A stretch of 64,000 bases of DNA, from the NCBI GenBank assembly GCA_038198775.1, contig JBBPZV010000038.1:62001-126000 (forward strand), in the 5' to 3' direction. Position 1 is the first letter of the stretch, and each line of letters begins with the position of its first letter. Position numbers and translations under genes: made by a program. Below the pieces are notes generated by a model that had not been told where the DNA came from, did no database searches, and was given only the letters and a program-made list of their open reading frames with translations. This stretch comes from JACCYJ01 sp038198775 (GTDB lineage Bacteria > Actinomycetota > Actinomycetes > Propionibacteriales > Nocardioidaceae). Shown piece by piece: positions 42,067 to 52,043 of the stretch.

Positions 42067-43470
42067 GTGTCCTTCGTCGAGATCGACTCCGTACGGCTCG
42101 CGGCGCCGGACACCGACGTGCTGCACGGTCGCAACGTCGACGCTCCCAAGCCTGGTCAGCGGCTGGAGAGCGGCAACCTGCGCCTGGTCGGCTGGGTCCT
42201 GGCCAAGACCGAGACCGCCGTGGCCGTCGAGGTGGTGGCGGACGGGCACGTGATCGCGAGAGCGCCCGTCGACGCGGAACGGCCGGACCTCGCGCTTGCG
42301 TTCCCGGGCGTCGAGGGCGCCGGTCGGGGGGGCTTCCGGGTGCCGCTGCCCATGATCAGCGCGGAGCCGTCCGTCGACCTGCAGGTGCGAGCGGTGCTCC
42401 AGAGCCAGCGTCGCGTCAACCTCGGGACGGTCCGGGTCCGAGGCGTGGCGCCCCCCACACATGCCAGGCGACCCCGCGACGAGGTGTCGGTCGTGATCCC
42501 CTGCTTCAACCAGGCCCACTACCTGGCCGATGCCCTCGCCAGCGTCGCCGCCCAGACCCACGGCCGGGCCGACGTGGTCGTCGTGGACGACGGCTCGAAC
42601 GACAACACCGTCGAGGTCGCGGACCGCTTCCCGGGGGTCAGGTACGTCCGACAGGACAACGCCGGCCTGGCCGCGGCGCGCAACACCGGGATCCGGCTTG
42701 CGAGGAGCGACCGGCTGGTGTTCCTCGACGCCGACGACCGGCTGCTGCCCTCCGCCCTCGAGGTGGGGCTCGCCGCACTGGAGGCCTGCCGCGGAGACGC
42801 CTTCGTCTTCGGCACCTGGCGGCTCATCGGCGCCGACGGCTCGGTGCTCCCGACCACCGCACAGGCACCCTTGGACGAGCCTCCCTACCGCGCGCTGCTC
42901 CGCATGTGCTTCATCTCGACGCCGGCGGCGGTGATGTACCGACGGTCGGCCGTCGAGACGGCCGGCGGCTTCGACACCACCGTCAGCCCAAGCGCCGACT
43001 ACGACCTCTACCTGCGCATCACCCGGACCCGGCCCGTCTTCGGTCACGGCCAGCTGGTCGCCGAGTACCGCCGCCACGGCGCGAACATGACGCTCGACCG
43101 GGGGAAGATGCTCGCATCCGAGCTGACCGTCCTGCGCCGGCAGTGGCCCTACGTACGGCGCCACCCGGAGTTGCGGGGGCCGTACCGGGACGGGTTGCGC
43201 AGGTCCCGCAGCTATCACGGTGACCGGCTCGCACACGAGGCGCGTGCCCTGGCGGCGACGCGACGATGGGAGCCCGCCGCCCGCGGGACCGTACGGCTGC
43301 TCCGCTATCACCCCGCGGCGCTGCTGCCCCTTCCGCCCCGGGTTGCCGACGCGGCCAGCGACGTGGGTTCGCGGGTGCGATCGTTGCTGGTCCGGCCGGG
43401 CGGAGCCGATCAACTCGAGATCGCCGAGTACGAGGTCGGTCCAGGGGACGAGGCGACGTGGGAGCGGTAA
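42067..43470 (+). CDS. GT2 glycosyltransferase with N-terminal 'RPDL' module (tandem copy 1)
   Basis: The 467-aa protein has two domains. Residues about 36-125 form a beta-rich accessory module: LRLVGWVLAKTETAVAVEVV, then RPDLALAFPGVEGAGRGGFR. From about 135 on it is a GT2 (GT-A) catalytic domain with VSVVIPCFNQAHYLADALAS, VVVVDDGSNDNT, NTGIRLARSDRLVFLDADDR (DxD) and SPSADYDLYLRITRTRP. The GTG at 42067 has GGTGGAG upstream; a GTG at 42055 is an alternative. The downstream copy at 43458 is clearly homologous along the whole length. Confidence 0.85.
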   Translation: MSFVEIDSVRLAAPDTDVLHGRNVDAPKPGQRLESGNLRLVGWVLAKTETAVAVEVVADGHVIARAPVDAERPDLALAFPGVEGAGRGGFRVPLPMISAEPSVDLQVRAVLQSQRRVNLGTVRVRGVAPPTHARRPRDEVSVVIPCFNQAHYLADALASVAAQTHGRADVVVVDDGSNDNTVEVADRFPGVRYVRQDNAGLAAARNTGIRLARSDRLVFLDADDRLLPSALEVGLAALEACRGDAFVFGTWRLIGADGSVLPTTAQAPLDEPPYRALLRMCFISTPAAVMYRRSAVETAGGFDTTVSPSADYDLYLRITRTRPVFGHGQLVAEYRRHGANMTLDRGKMLASELTVLRRQWPYVRRHPELRGPYRDGLRRSRSYHGDRLAHEARALAATRRWEPAARGTVRLLRYHPAALLPLPPRVADAASDVGSRVRSLLVRPGGADQLEIAEYEVGPGDEATWER

Positions 43471-44744
43471 GCGAGCTCGTGTCGGTCGAGGTCGCCGACC
43501 CGACCGATGAGGTCCTGCGCGGCTGCTATCTCGACGCCCCGTCCAAGGGCAGCCGCGCCGAGGCGAACGCCCTGGAGGTCAGCGGCTGGGTGCTTGGCGC
43601 GCACGGACCGGTAGCCGCCGTGGAGTTCTGCGACGGTGACCGACTCGTTTGGCGTACGCCGGTCGAGGTGGCACGCCCGGACCTCGCCGCCGCCTTCCCG
43701 GACGTCGCCTGGGCGGAGCGCGCCGGCTTTGCCACCACCCTCAGCACCACCGGCACCACCGCGGACCTGGTGTTGCGGATCAGTGCGGTGCTGCCGGACG
43801 AGGCTCGCGTCCCGGTGGCCTCGCTGCGCATCCGCCGCGGGTGGAGGCATGGCCCACCGGGCGAGGCGGCGCTGGTGTCGGTCGTCATCCCCTGCTACAA
43901 CCAGGCGCACTTCTTGGCGGAGGCGGTCGAGAGCGTGATCGCCCAGACCCATCCCCACCACGAGGTCGTCGTCGTCGACGACGGCTCGACCGACAACACC
44001 CGCGAGGTGGCGGCCCGATACCCAGGGGTCCGCTGCGTGCGCCAGCGAAACGCAGGGCTCGCGGCGGCCCGCAACACCGGCATCCGGCGGAGCAACGGCG
44101 ACTTCCTGGTCTTCCTCGACGCGGACGACCGACTGCGGCCGAAGGCACTGCAGGCAGGCCTCGATGATCTGCGCGCCCACCCCGAGTGCGCCTTCGTGTC
44201 CGGCCACTACCGGCGCGTCTCCCTGGACGGGTCGCCGATACCCACCCCGGAGCTGCCCTGCGCCGGCGCGGACCCGTACGAGACCCTGTTGCGGTCCAAC
44301 TATGTGGGCATGCCGGCGACCGCGCTCTATCGGCGGGAGGTGTTCGAGCATGTGGCCGCCTTCGACACATCGTTGCCGGCCTGCGAGGACTACGACCTCA
44401 ACCTGCGCATCGCGCGGCGCTTCCCGGTCCACTGTCACGAACACGTCGTCGCCGACTACCGGCGGCACGGGTCGAGCATGTCCGGCGACCTGCCGCGGAT
44501 GCTTGCGTCCGCGATTACCGTCATGCGGCGCCAGCGACCCCACCTGCGAGACAGCGCTGAGCATCGCGCCGCGTACCAGGCGGGTGTCCGTTTTTGGCGG
44601 GGCTACTACGGCGACCCGCTGCGTCGGGATCTCGCCGCCCGGTTGTCGGCGGGCGACTGGCGCCCCGGCGTACGGGAACTGGTGGCCCTGGCCCGCTATC
44701 ACCCTCGCGCCCTGAGCCGGCTTCGAGACCGGTCCCAACCGTGA
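43458..44744 (+). CDS. GT2 glycosyltransferase with N-terminal 'RPDL' module (tandem copy 2)
   Basis: The 428-aa protein has the same architecture as its upstream neighbour: module (VSGWVLGAHGPVAAVEFCDG, RPDLAAAFPDVAWAERAGFA), then GT2 with VSVVIPCYNQAHFLAEAVES, VVVVDDGSTDNT, FLVFLDADDR and ACEDYDLNLRIARRFP. The GTG at 43458 overlaps copy 1 by 13 bp, and its stop overlaps the next start (GTGA). The pair is a tandem gene duplication; differences in the acceptor region suggest two successive transfers. Confidence 0.85.
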   Translation: MGAVSELVSVEVADPTDEVLRGCYLDAPSKGSRAEANALEVSGWVLGAHGPVAAVEFCDGDRLVWRTPVEVARPDLAAAFPDVAWAERAGFATTLSTTGTTADLVLRISAVLPDEARVPVASLRIRRGWRHGPPGEAALVSVVIPCYNQAHFLAEAVESVIAQTHPHHEVVVVDDGSTDNTREVAARYPGVRCVRQRNAGLAAARNTGIRRSNGDFLVFLDADDRLRPKALQAGLDDLRAHPECAFVSGHYRRVSLDGSPIPTPELPCAGADPYETLLRSNYVGMPATALYRREVFEHVAAFDTSLPACEDYDLNLRIARRFPVHCHEHVVADYRRHGSSMSGDLPRMLASAITVMRRQRPHLRDSAEHRAAYQAGVRFWRGYYGDPLRRDLAARLSAGDWRPGVRELVALARYHPRALSRLRDRSQP

Positions 44745-45382
44745 GCCCGATGCAGCGGCCGTCCGACACCATCGTTGCGGCCTGCGAGGCCTACCTCGAC
44801 CGACACGGCGACTGCTATCTCGGGGTGGGGTGGACCAAGAGCCAGGCCGACGCCGACCGGCGCTACGACGCGATGCTGGGCGTGATACGCGAGCCCGACG
44901 CCGAGGTCTCGGTGCTGGACTTCGGCTGCGGGCTCTCGCACCTGTACGAGTACGCCCTCCGCAGCGGGCGCACCCGCATCAACTACTCGGGCCTGGACCT
45001 CTCGGAGAAGTTCCTGGCCGTCTCCAGGGCCAAGCACCCGACCACGCCGTACTACCCGCTCGACGTGCTGACCCAGGCCGACGAGCTTCCCTCGTTCGAC
45101 TACGTCGTGCTCAACGGAGTCCTCACGCTCAAAGCCGAGCACACCTTTGCGGAGATGTGGAGCTATGCCACCGACGTGCTGCGCGCCGTCTTCGCCAAGG
45201 CCACGAAGGGCATCGCCTTCAACGTGATGTCCAAGCGCGTGGACTGGGAGCGAGACGACCTCTTCCACCTGCCGTTCGACCTGCTCGCCACGTTCCTGGT
45301 CGCCGAGCTCAGCCGCCATTTCGTGATCCGCCACGACTACGGCCTGTACGACTACACGGTCTACGTCTACCGGCAGGCGTGA
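44741..45382 (+). CDS. SAM-dependent methyltransferase
   Basis: The 213-aa protein has motif I VSVLDFGCGLSHLYEYALRS, an acidic motif II in NYSGLDLSEKFLAVSRAKHP, and FDYVVLNGVLTLKAEHTFAE. The rest resembles small class I methyltransferases of polysaccharide loci, which modify sugars or carboxyl groups. The GTG start overlaps the GT2 stop by 4 bp, and the DegT gene follows after 1 bp. It is probably part of the same operon. Confidence 0.82.
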   Translation: MSPMQRPSDTIVAACEAYLDRHGDCYLGVGWTKSQADADRRYDAMLGVIREPDAEVSVLDFGCGLSHLYEYALRSGRTRINYSGLDLSEKFLAVSRAKHPTTPYYPLDVLTQADELPSFDYVVLNGVLTLKAEHTFAEMWSYATDVLRAVFAKATKGIAFNVMSKRVDWERDDLFHLPFDLLATFLVAELSRHFVIRHDYGLYDYTVYVYRQA

Positions 45383-45383
45383 C

Positions 45384-46595
45384 ATGGGCGGGAAGACCAC
45401 GGTGAGCGACCTCGCGATCTTTGGGGGCGAGCCGGCCTTCCGCGCTCCCCTGCACGTGGGAGCTCCCAACCTCGGCGACCGCCGCCGACTGCACGCGCTT
45501 CTCGACGACGCGCTGGACCGGCGGTGGCTGACGAACGACGGACCGTACGTCCAGGCGTTCGAGCGCCGGCTGGTCGAGCAGCTCGGCGTACGCAACTGCG
45601 TGGCCACCTGCAACGCCACCAGCGCGTTGATGATCCTCGCCGTGGCGATGGGCCTGCGCGGGGAGGTCATCATGCCGTCCTTCACGTTTGTCGCCACCGC
45701 GCACGCCCTCGCCTGGCAGGGCCTCACCCCGGTGTTTTGCGACGTCGACCCGACCACCTGGACGTTGGACCCGGAGACGGCGGAGGAGCTCGTCACCGAG
45801 CAGACGACCGCGATCCTCGGCGTCCACCTGTGGGGCACCCCCTGCGATGTCACCGGCCTGCAGGACGTCGCCTCACGACACGACCTGGCGCTCGTCTACG
45901 ACGCCGCGCACGCGTTCGGAGTGTCGTACGCGGGGAGGCCGGTCGGGTCGTTCGGCGACGCCGAGGTGTTCAGCTTTCACGCGACGAAGATCTGCAACAC
46001 CTTCGAGGGCGGGGCGGTGGCGACCGACGACGACGAGCTCGCCGAGCGGCTGGCACTAGCACGCAACTTCGGCTTCGTCGACGTGGACAGCGTCGTCGCG
46101 CTGGGGATCAACGCAAAGATGCCCGAGGTCAACGCCGCGATGGGGCTGGTCTCGCTGGAGAGCCTCGACTGGTTCGTGGCGGCCAACACGACGAACCGCC
46201 GGCGTTATCGCGACGGGCTGCGGGACCTGTCCGGGATCGACTTCTACGACCCGCCCCTCCCCGAGCTGTCCGCCACCTCCCACTACGTCGTCCTCGAGGT
46301 GCAGGAGTCCGCCGGCCTGACCCGTGACCAGCTCGCCCAGGTGCTGGCGGCGGAGAACGTCGGCAGTCGGCGCTACTTCTATCCCGGCTGCCACCGCATG
46401 GAGCCCTATCGGACGAACGACCCCGAGGCGGGGAAGCGCCTGCCGGTGACCCAGGCGATCCTGGAGCGGACCCTCGTCCTGCCCACCGGCACCGCGACCT
46501 CCCCGGAGAGTGCCGACCGGGTCTGTGACCTGATCCGGTTTGCCCTCGGCCATGGCGACGAGGTCGGCTCCCGGCTGCGAAGCGACCAGCCGTGA
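45384..46595 (+). CDS. DegT/DnrJ/EryC1 sugar aminotransferase
   Basis: The 403-aa PLP enzyme transaminates keto-sugar nucleotides, giving an amino sugar. It has CNATSALMILAVAMGLRGEV, IMPSFTFVATAHALAW, DAAHAFGVSYAGRPVGSFGD and the Schiff-base Lys202 in FSFHATKICNTFEGG. The text resembles enzymes making dTDP-4-amino or 3-amino-6-deoxy sugars. A matching dTDP-glucose dehydratase is not in the window. It overlaps the next GT2 gene by 4 bp. Confidence 0.88.
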   Translation: MGGKTTVSDLAIFGGEPAFRAPLHVGAPNLGDRRRLHALLDDALDRRWLTNDGPYVQAFERRLVEQLGVRNCVATCNATSALMILAVAMGLRGEVIMPSFTFVATAHALAWQGLTPVFCDVDPTTWTLDPETAEELVTEQTTAILGVHLWGTPCDVTGLQDVASRHDLALVYDAAHAFGVSYAGRPVGSFGDAEVFSFHATKICNTFEGGAVATDDDELAERLALARNFGFVDVDSVVALGINAKMPEVNAAMGLVSLESLDWFVAANTTNRRRYRDGLRDLSGIDFYDPPLPELSATSHYVVLEVQESAGLTRDQLAQVLAAENVGSRRYFYPGCHRMEPYRTNDPEAGKRLPVTQAILERTLVLPTGTATSPESADRVCDLIRFALGHGDEVGSRLRSDQP

Positions 46596-48190
46596 GCGGC
46601 GAGCGGGCCAGCGAGGTGCGGATCACACCCGGCGTCCAGGACGGGCCGCGGCCGAAGGTGAGCGTCCTGGTCACGACGTACAACCATGAGCGCTACCTCG
46701 AGCAGGCGCTGGAGAGCGCGCTGGCGCAGCAGACGACCTGTCCGTTCGAGATCGTGGTCGGCGAGGACTGCTCGACCGACGGGACCCGCGCCGTCCTCGA
46801 GCGGCTCTTCGATGAGCATCCCGACGTGATCCGCATGGTCCTGCCCCGCGAGAACCTGGGCCCGAACCAGATGTACGTCGAGGTCATGCGGGCCGCGCGC
46901 GGCGACTACTTCGCCATCCTCGATGGGGACGACTACTGGGTCTCCGTCGATAAGCTCGAGCGGCAGGCGCGCTTGCTCGACTCCAACGACGACTACCAGG
47001 TCTGCTTCCACGACGTGGCCGTGGTCACCGAGGGAGGTGGAGCGGAGCCTCGGCGGGGGATGCCCTCGCTGGGTCGAGAGACGTTCGATCTCGACGACAT
47101 CCTCCTGGGCAACTTCGTCCCCGCGGCGTCTGTCATGCACCGGCGAGTCGACGTCGACGACCTCCCCAACTGGTTCACCGAGTTTGCCTGGATCGACTGG
47201 TTGATGCTCGTGGTGTGCGCCCAGAAGGGGCTGCTGCAACTCCTTCCTGGCCTGGAGGCCGTCTACCGGGTGCACTCGTCCGGACTGTGGGCGGGGCGGG
47301 ACCGGGCGGCCCAGCTCGAGGAAGAGGTGCGCGTCTACGAGCAGCTCGAGTCGGCCCTTCCGGGCCATGGAGAAGCGTTGGCTGCAGGACTACGGCGGGC
47401 CTGGGTGCAGCTGGCGGTGGAGCAAGCGGGACTGGGCTATGACCGGCCCGTCGCGGTCTTGAGTCATCACCCGGAGCTGCCCTGGTATCTAAATGGCAGG
47501 GCAGTGTCACAACTTCCGACGGACGAAGAACCCATCGCCGCCTGTATTCAGGCGGAACTCGACCGAATGCGTCGCCTCCCGGCCAACTCTTCGAGCGTTC
47601 CACACTGGAGAACGGTGACGCCGGTCCGGGGCGCAACCGGTACGTTTGTCTACTTTGTCATCGAGTCTCCAGTCGCATGGTTTGAGCGGCTGCCCAAACT
47701 ACGGGCCTACCTCCAGGACTCCACGCGACTGCACGCCAGTCAGGCCTGCGCGATCTACGAGCTGCCCTGTCAAACCATCACCGAGCGCCGAATCGTCGCC
47801 GTGCAGATCAGTAGACCGCCGTCGGGGCAACTGCAGGGTGGTCACATCGACAGCCCGGAGCCTGGCACGGTCACGACAGCGGCGATGCTCGAGCTAGTCG
47901 GTTGGGCTCTGGGCCGAGATGAGCCCGCCGTGAGCATCTCCGTCACCCACGCGTCGAGACTCCTGTCGAGGGCTCCCCTCGGTGCCCCTCGTCCCGACCT
48001 GGCAGCAGCCTTCCCCGATGTCCCGAGAGCCGCCCGGGCTGGGTTCCGCGCACTTCTCGACCTGGCCAACCTGCCAGACGACGTCGAGCTCGTGGTGACT
48101 GCGGAGCTCGCGGGAGATGCGAGCGTTACGCTCGGCGTGATTCGCGCTTCCTTAGCGTCAAGGGCTGACCCGGCAAGCGACTCACCTTGA
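46592..48190 (+). CDS. GT2 glycosyltransferase with C-terminal 'RPDL' module
   Basis: The 532-aa protein begins with a GT2 domain (VSVLVTTYNHERYLEQALES, VVGEDCSTDGTRAVL, YFAILDGDDYW with DxD, EFAWIDWLMLVV). After a middle region it ends with the accessory module (LELVGWALGRDEPAVSISVT, then RPDLAAAFPDVPRAARAGFR). In the upstream GT2s the module is N-terminal, so it has moved within the protein. GC falls in the last third, towards the low-GC island. The GTG at 46592 overlaps the aminotransferase stop. Confidence 0.85.
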   Translation: MSGERASEVRITPGVQDGPRPKVSVLVTTYNHERYLEQALESALAQQTTCPFEIVVGEDCSTDGTRAVLERLFDEHPDVIRMVLPRENLGPNQMYVEVMRAARGDYFAILDGDDYWVSVDKLERQARLLDSNDDYQVCFHDVAVVTEGGGAEPRRGMPSLGRETFDLDDILLGNFVPAASVMHRRVDVDDLPNWFTEFAWIDWLMLVVCAQKGLLQLLPGLEAVYRVHSSGLWAGRDRAAQLEEEVRVYEQLESALPGHGEALAAGLRRAWVQLAVEQAGLGYDRPVAVLSHHPELPWYLNGRAVSQLPTDEEPIAACIQAELDRMRRLPANSSSVPHWRTVTPVRGATGTFVYFVIESPVAWFERLPKLRAYLQDSTRLHASQACAIYELPCQTITERRIVAVQISRPPSGQLQGGHIDSPEPGTVTTAAMLELVGWALGRDEPAVSISVTHASRLLSRAPLGAPRPDLAAAFPDVPRAARAGFRALLDLANLPDDVELVVTAELAGDASVTLGVIRASLASRADPASDSP

Positions 48191-48878
48191 CTCGCGCTGG
48201 GTCGCGAAGGGGAGCACGCCCGAAGGGACCGTCCTGGTGGTGCACCGACGTCCATCCCAGCCGCCTCCAAGTCCCTTCGTTCCTTGAGCGGGCGGCGTGA
48301 CGTAGAACGAGCTCCTGGCCCCAACATGCTGGCTGTCTGTCGAGAACAAGCCAACTGAAGAGGCCACGAGGATGGACGGCGCCCAGCCGGTGAAGCCATG
48401 CTCGGCCACCAGCCGCTAATGGATCACCGGCGCCTTCAAGGTGATGTCGACACGTAGCGACGCCTCAATCATGCCCACCAACAGCGTGATCACCGTCGGG
48501 CTGACTCCCGACCCGCGGCGGCGCAAACGGTGGGGCCGATGGAGCGTCCTCGGTCACGTACTTGCGCACGTGGCGCCGATCGACGCCGCACTCGCCGGCG
48601 ATCTCGGCACCGGTGGCGCCCGCACGGCGACCCAGCCCAGGGCCAGAAGGAACTCAACTCGCCGAGACCGAGCTACGCCTCGGGCCGTCCCTGGAACGAC
48701 ACCTAAGGTCGTACACGGAAGCAGCCCGGCCCGGCACCTCCCGAACGCGGCACGTCGGGGGAGTAGCCACCAGAAGGGTCGAGTACTGCCAAGCCGCAAG
48801 CCTCTGCGGTTCCAGCGATGTTGAGACCTTACCCAGTGGCGAACCTGTATCGCTTCCGTGCTGCCGGAAACACCCTAA
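48191..48878. other. 688-bp gene-free stretch with transposase debris
   Basis: Apart from the IS21-like remnant (48360-48625, listed separately) I see no supported gene. Frames on both strands are short and frequently stopped. It is the border between the conserved glycan operon and the lower-GC island. Confidence 0.6.
48360..48625 (-). pseudogene. Remnant of an IS21-type (IstA-like) transposase N-terminus
   Basis: On the minus strand one frame gives GATGAEIAGECGVDRRHVRK then YVTEDA (HTH of IstA). The adjacent frame gives LRVDITLKAPVIH, a TAG where Glu is expected, then RLVAEHGFTGW. These two blocks follow each other in IS21 transposases. There is one frameshift and one nonsense codon, and the catalytic DDE domain is absent. 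No inverted repeats could be placed. Confidence 0.55.
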
Positions 48879-48893
48879 GTGTACAGTCAGGCC

Positions 48894-49460
48894 ATGATCA
48901 TAGGTCGCTCCTTCGCCTGGGGTCACATCCCCAAGGCAGCCGGTGACATGACGGCGCGGTTGTTCCAGATCTTTCCGGAACTTATCGAAGACGCCGACGA
49001 CTTGGATGATAACGCCAAACACGCCAGGTTTGCTGAACGGGCAGTTGAGGGAAAGCGGCTCTCCCTCAATATTCGCCGGCTGCCTTCATGGATGTTGAGT
49101 CTGGCGATCCACAGATCTACTAGAGGAGTGCACCCGGACTACAAGCCACTACCCATGGAGTCACCACACACGATCGCCAACAGCATGAGAGCCGACGAAC
49201 GGTTGCAAACGTTCACAGACTCGGGCAGGTTAAGAATCGATCACTGGCTTAGAGTTGAGAATCTCGCCGATGACCTCCTCCGATTCGTGGGTGAGTTTAT
49301 CGACGTCGATAAGGAGCGAGAAACAATGGTACGCAGCTTTGTGCGTGTAAACCGTGCGGAATATGATCGCGATGTCTCTCACTGGTTCACTCCTGAACAA
49401 ATCTCGCGAATGTACCAGCGGAATCCACTGTGGGAGTTCATCGAGAGGCGAGAATACTAG
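48894..49460 (+). CDS. Short sulfotransferase-like protein
   Basis: The 188-aa protein begins MIIGRSFAWGHIPKAAGDMT; HIPKAAG recalls the 5'-phosphosulfate loop (HxPKTAGT) of sulfotransferase family 2. A later helix HWLRVENLADDLLRFVGEFI recalls the family's Glu-rich part with the LRVENL hinge. At 188 aa it is shorter than most sulfotransferases (about 250 aa). GC is clearly lower than in the flanks. An upstream GTG at 48879 in the same frame would add five residues. Confidence 0.6.
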   Translation: MIIGRSFAWGHIPKAAGDMTARLFQIFPELIEDADDLDDNAKHARFAERAVEGKRLSLNIRRLPSWMLSLAIHRSTRGVHPDYKPLPMESPHTIANSMRADERLQTFTDSGRLRIDHWLRVENLADDLLRFVGEFIDVDKERETMVRSFVRVNRAEYDRDVSHWFTPEQISRMYQRNPLWEFIERREY

Positions 49461-49524
49461 CACCGACATCAATCAAGCTCCCGATTCCTGAGGTCCATCG
49501 CTCTAACGTCGGTTCGTTTGATGA

Positions 49525-50631
49525 TCAGCCTGGCAGACTCTGTCTCTCTGTTGCGGGCTGCAGATTCGGCTCCAGGTTGTTCATGATGAAGGTCTGCATA
49601 ATGTGGTCAACGAGCTCCCGACGGACGTGCCTACCGTCGGGATGCCAGGCAGCACCTCGAGTCGAGTTCATCGTTATCTCGTAGCTCGGGAAGTAGTGAA
49701 CGTTGTCATGACATGCTGCCCATTCACCCGCAGCCGTCCGCATGACTGCCTTCGAGTGGGTATTTGCGATGACGACATCCTGCCCCGTAAAAGTTGCGCC
49801 CAGGGGAACAGGCGACGTGGTGACCACGATCTGAACGTCGCAGTGCCCGAAGGTAGTAAGCAGTAAGTGGACGTCCTCCAGGCCTGCCATCGTCTCCGCG
49901 AACGTAAGGACTCGAAATCTAAAACGCTCCGGTTCAATTGACAGCCATGGGGCGCCATTTGTAAACAGTCGCGTGTACGTATCGAAGAAGGTCTCGACAA
50001 GCCCGAGAGTGATGACCACCAGTCGGCAACCAGCAACCTCTGAGAAGATTTCATTCAGCACCTTGCGTCGAAGGAGCGTTTCCTCACGACTAGCAAACTC
50101 CAGGATGGGGGTGGAGTGTGGATCAAACCAACGCCCGTCAGGCAACTGCTGCAGGGCTTCTGCGGGGAACTCCACCTCCGGGTCGAGCGACCAGCGCAGT
50201 TCATTGGCGATCGACCAAGGGTTGTAACGGTTGGTGTAGTCGTGAGCCCATCCACTCCCTCTGAGGGGCAACGCATCGAAGCGTGTGGTTCGGCTGGCGA
50301 CAGCGAACCCTAGCCGCTGTAGTGCTGTCTCAATGCCGCGGGCAAAACAGGAGCCCAAGGCGAACACGCGATCTTCGCGACTAATTTGCAGGGACGATGC
50401 TAATGCAGGGGTAAACATATCGCCGTTCGTTATTCGCGCCCACGCTGTGCCTTCTGCCGGGCTCTGTCCCAATTCGCCGGACGTCCATCTTCCTGCCGGA
50501 TTCTGGTGCAGTCGTTTGGATGCCTCGGCCGTAGAGCATTCGTAGGCATCCATGAGTGAATCATAGTTCGTCGCTGCTCGAGGCACAACCTTGAAGTCGC
50601 CCTCGATCGATAGATTGCCTTGGCTGGTCAC
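49525..50631 (-). CDS. GSCFA-domain protein
   Basis: The 368-aa protein has the name-giving motif in RVFALGSCFARGIETALQRL, then YNPWSIANELRWSLDPEV, LVVITLGLVETFFDT and VTTSPVPLGATF. It is an SGNH-hydrolase-like family of unknown activity found in polysaccharide loci. The closing part NVHYFPSYEITM would hold the His/Asp end. It may acylate or deacylate glycan. The GTG at 50631 is the first start in the frame; base composition is lower in GC than in the core genes. Confidence 0.78.
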   Translation of the reverse strand: MTSQGNLSIEGDFKVVPRAATNYDSLMDAYECSTAEASKRLHQNPAGRWTSGELGQSPAEGTAWARITNGDMFTPALASSLQISREDRVFALGSCFARGIETALQRLGFAVASRTTRFDALPLRGSGWAHDYTNRYNPWSIANELRWSLDPEVEFPAEALQQLPDGRWFDPHSTPILEFASREETLLRRKVLNEIFSEVAGCRLVVITLGLVETFFDTYTRLFTNGAPWLSIEPERFRFRVLTFAETMAGLEDVHLLLTTFGHCDVQIVVTTSPVPLGATFTGQDVVIANTHSKAVMRTAAGEWAACHDNVHYFPSYEITMNSTRGAAWHPDGRHVRRELVDHIMQTFIMNNLEPNLQPATERQSLPG

Positions 50632-50906
50632 ACTGAGGCACTGCTCGTCGAGCCTGTCGCCGTGGGTCGGACAGAGGGCCCCGGTTCTCCGAGCACCAGC
50701 GGAGGCTGTTTCCGCCAGCAGCCAAGCCCGCCCGTTTTGGTTGGCATGCCGCGGGACCTGGCCAGTTGTCGCTCAGCCGACAGCGTGTCGTGCTTGAGCC
50801 AGCGCGAGAGGGCGTTCTTGGACCCGGCGGCGGCGAACCTCATCGATCATCTCGCCCGCTGCACCGAATCAAGAGACGCCTAGCCCTCGCTTCGCGAGCC
50901 GAGTGC
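50632..50906. other. Intergenic gap before IS630
   Basis: No credible gene is seen in these 275 bp. A small hairpin, ctcg-cttcg-cgag (50886-50898), lies 9 bp before the IS630 left end. Confidence 0.5.
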
Positions 50907-50908
50907 TA

Positions 50909-52043
50909 GTGCGGCGTGGCATAAGTGGTTTTTTTATCCGGTTTGGGAGAATCGGGTATGCGAGTGATGCCGTTGGGGTTGCGTGAGGGTGATCGGGCGA
51001 GGTTGTCGGCGTGGACTCGGTCGACGACGGTGCGCTCGGGTCTGGCGAAGCGGACGCGGATCGTGCTGTTGGCGGCGGATGGGGTCACCCATACCGAGAT
51101 CGCTGAGCTGGTCGGGGTTTCACGCCCGACGGTGACCGCGTGGCGGCGGCGCTATGAGCGTTCGGGGATCGCCGGGTTGAGCGACGAGCATCGTCCGGGG
51201 CGCCCGCGCAGCATCGATCACTCCAAGATCGTGTCCGAGACGTTGAAGCCGCCGCCGAAGAGGCTCGGTGTCACGCACTGGTCGAGCCGGCTGCTGGCTG
51301 CCCGCCTCGGCATTGACAACACCACCGTGGCCCGCGCGTGGCGTGACTATGGGGTGCGGCCGTGGCGGGTGGAGACGTTCAAGTTCTCCACCGACCCCGA
51401 ACTTTTCGGCAAGGTCACCGATGTGGTTGGGCTGTACTTGGCGCCGCCCCAGAACGCGATCGTGTTGTGTCTGGATGAGAAGTCCCAGATCCAGGCGCTG
51501 GACCGGACCCAGAAGACGCTGCCTATGCAGCCGGGAGTGGCCGAACGCCGCACCCACGACTACGTCCGCCACGGCACCTCGACCCTGTTCGCGGCGATGG
51601 AGGTGGCGACCGGGAAGGTGACCGCAGCGTGCAAGCCGCGGCACCGTCATCAGGAGTTCCTGGCGTTCCTCAAGCAAGTCGCCCGCGCCTAACCAGCTGA
51701 TGTCGATGAGCACGGCTCACCCATCGAGCTGCACCTGGTGATGGACAACTACGCCGCGCACAAGAAGGTGGAGATCCGTGACTGGCTGGCCGCGAACCCG
51801 CGCATCCACGTGCACTTCACCCCGACCTCCGGGTCATGGCTCAACCTGGTCGAGGTCTGGTTCGGCATCATCGAGAAACAGGCCATCCACCGCGGCACCT
51901 TCGGCTCGGTCAAGGACCTCAACGCCAAGATCCGCGCCTTCATCGACGGCTGGAACGACCGCTGCAACCCCTTCGTCTGGACCAAAACCGCAGACGAGAT
52001 ACTCAACAAAGCAGACCAACAAACAACTTCAACCACGGCCCAC
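50909..52043 (+). mobile_element. IS630-family insertion sequence, 1135 bp, flanked by TA
   Basis: The element lies between TA dinucleotides at 50907-50908 and 52044-52045, the target duplication made by IS630/Tc1 elements. Including the TA, the left end reads ctagtgcggcgtgg and the right end (complement) ctagtgggccgtgg, 12 of 14 bases alike. It holds a single transposase reading frame broken by an in-frame TAA. The surrounding region has lower GC, and the element itself is high in GC, so it entered the island separately. Confidence 0.82.

Noticed and set aside
50632..50883. Short plus-strand frames of 68-87 codons before the IS630 element
   Set aside because: No start signal, no known domain and overlap of two frames; treated as intergenic.
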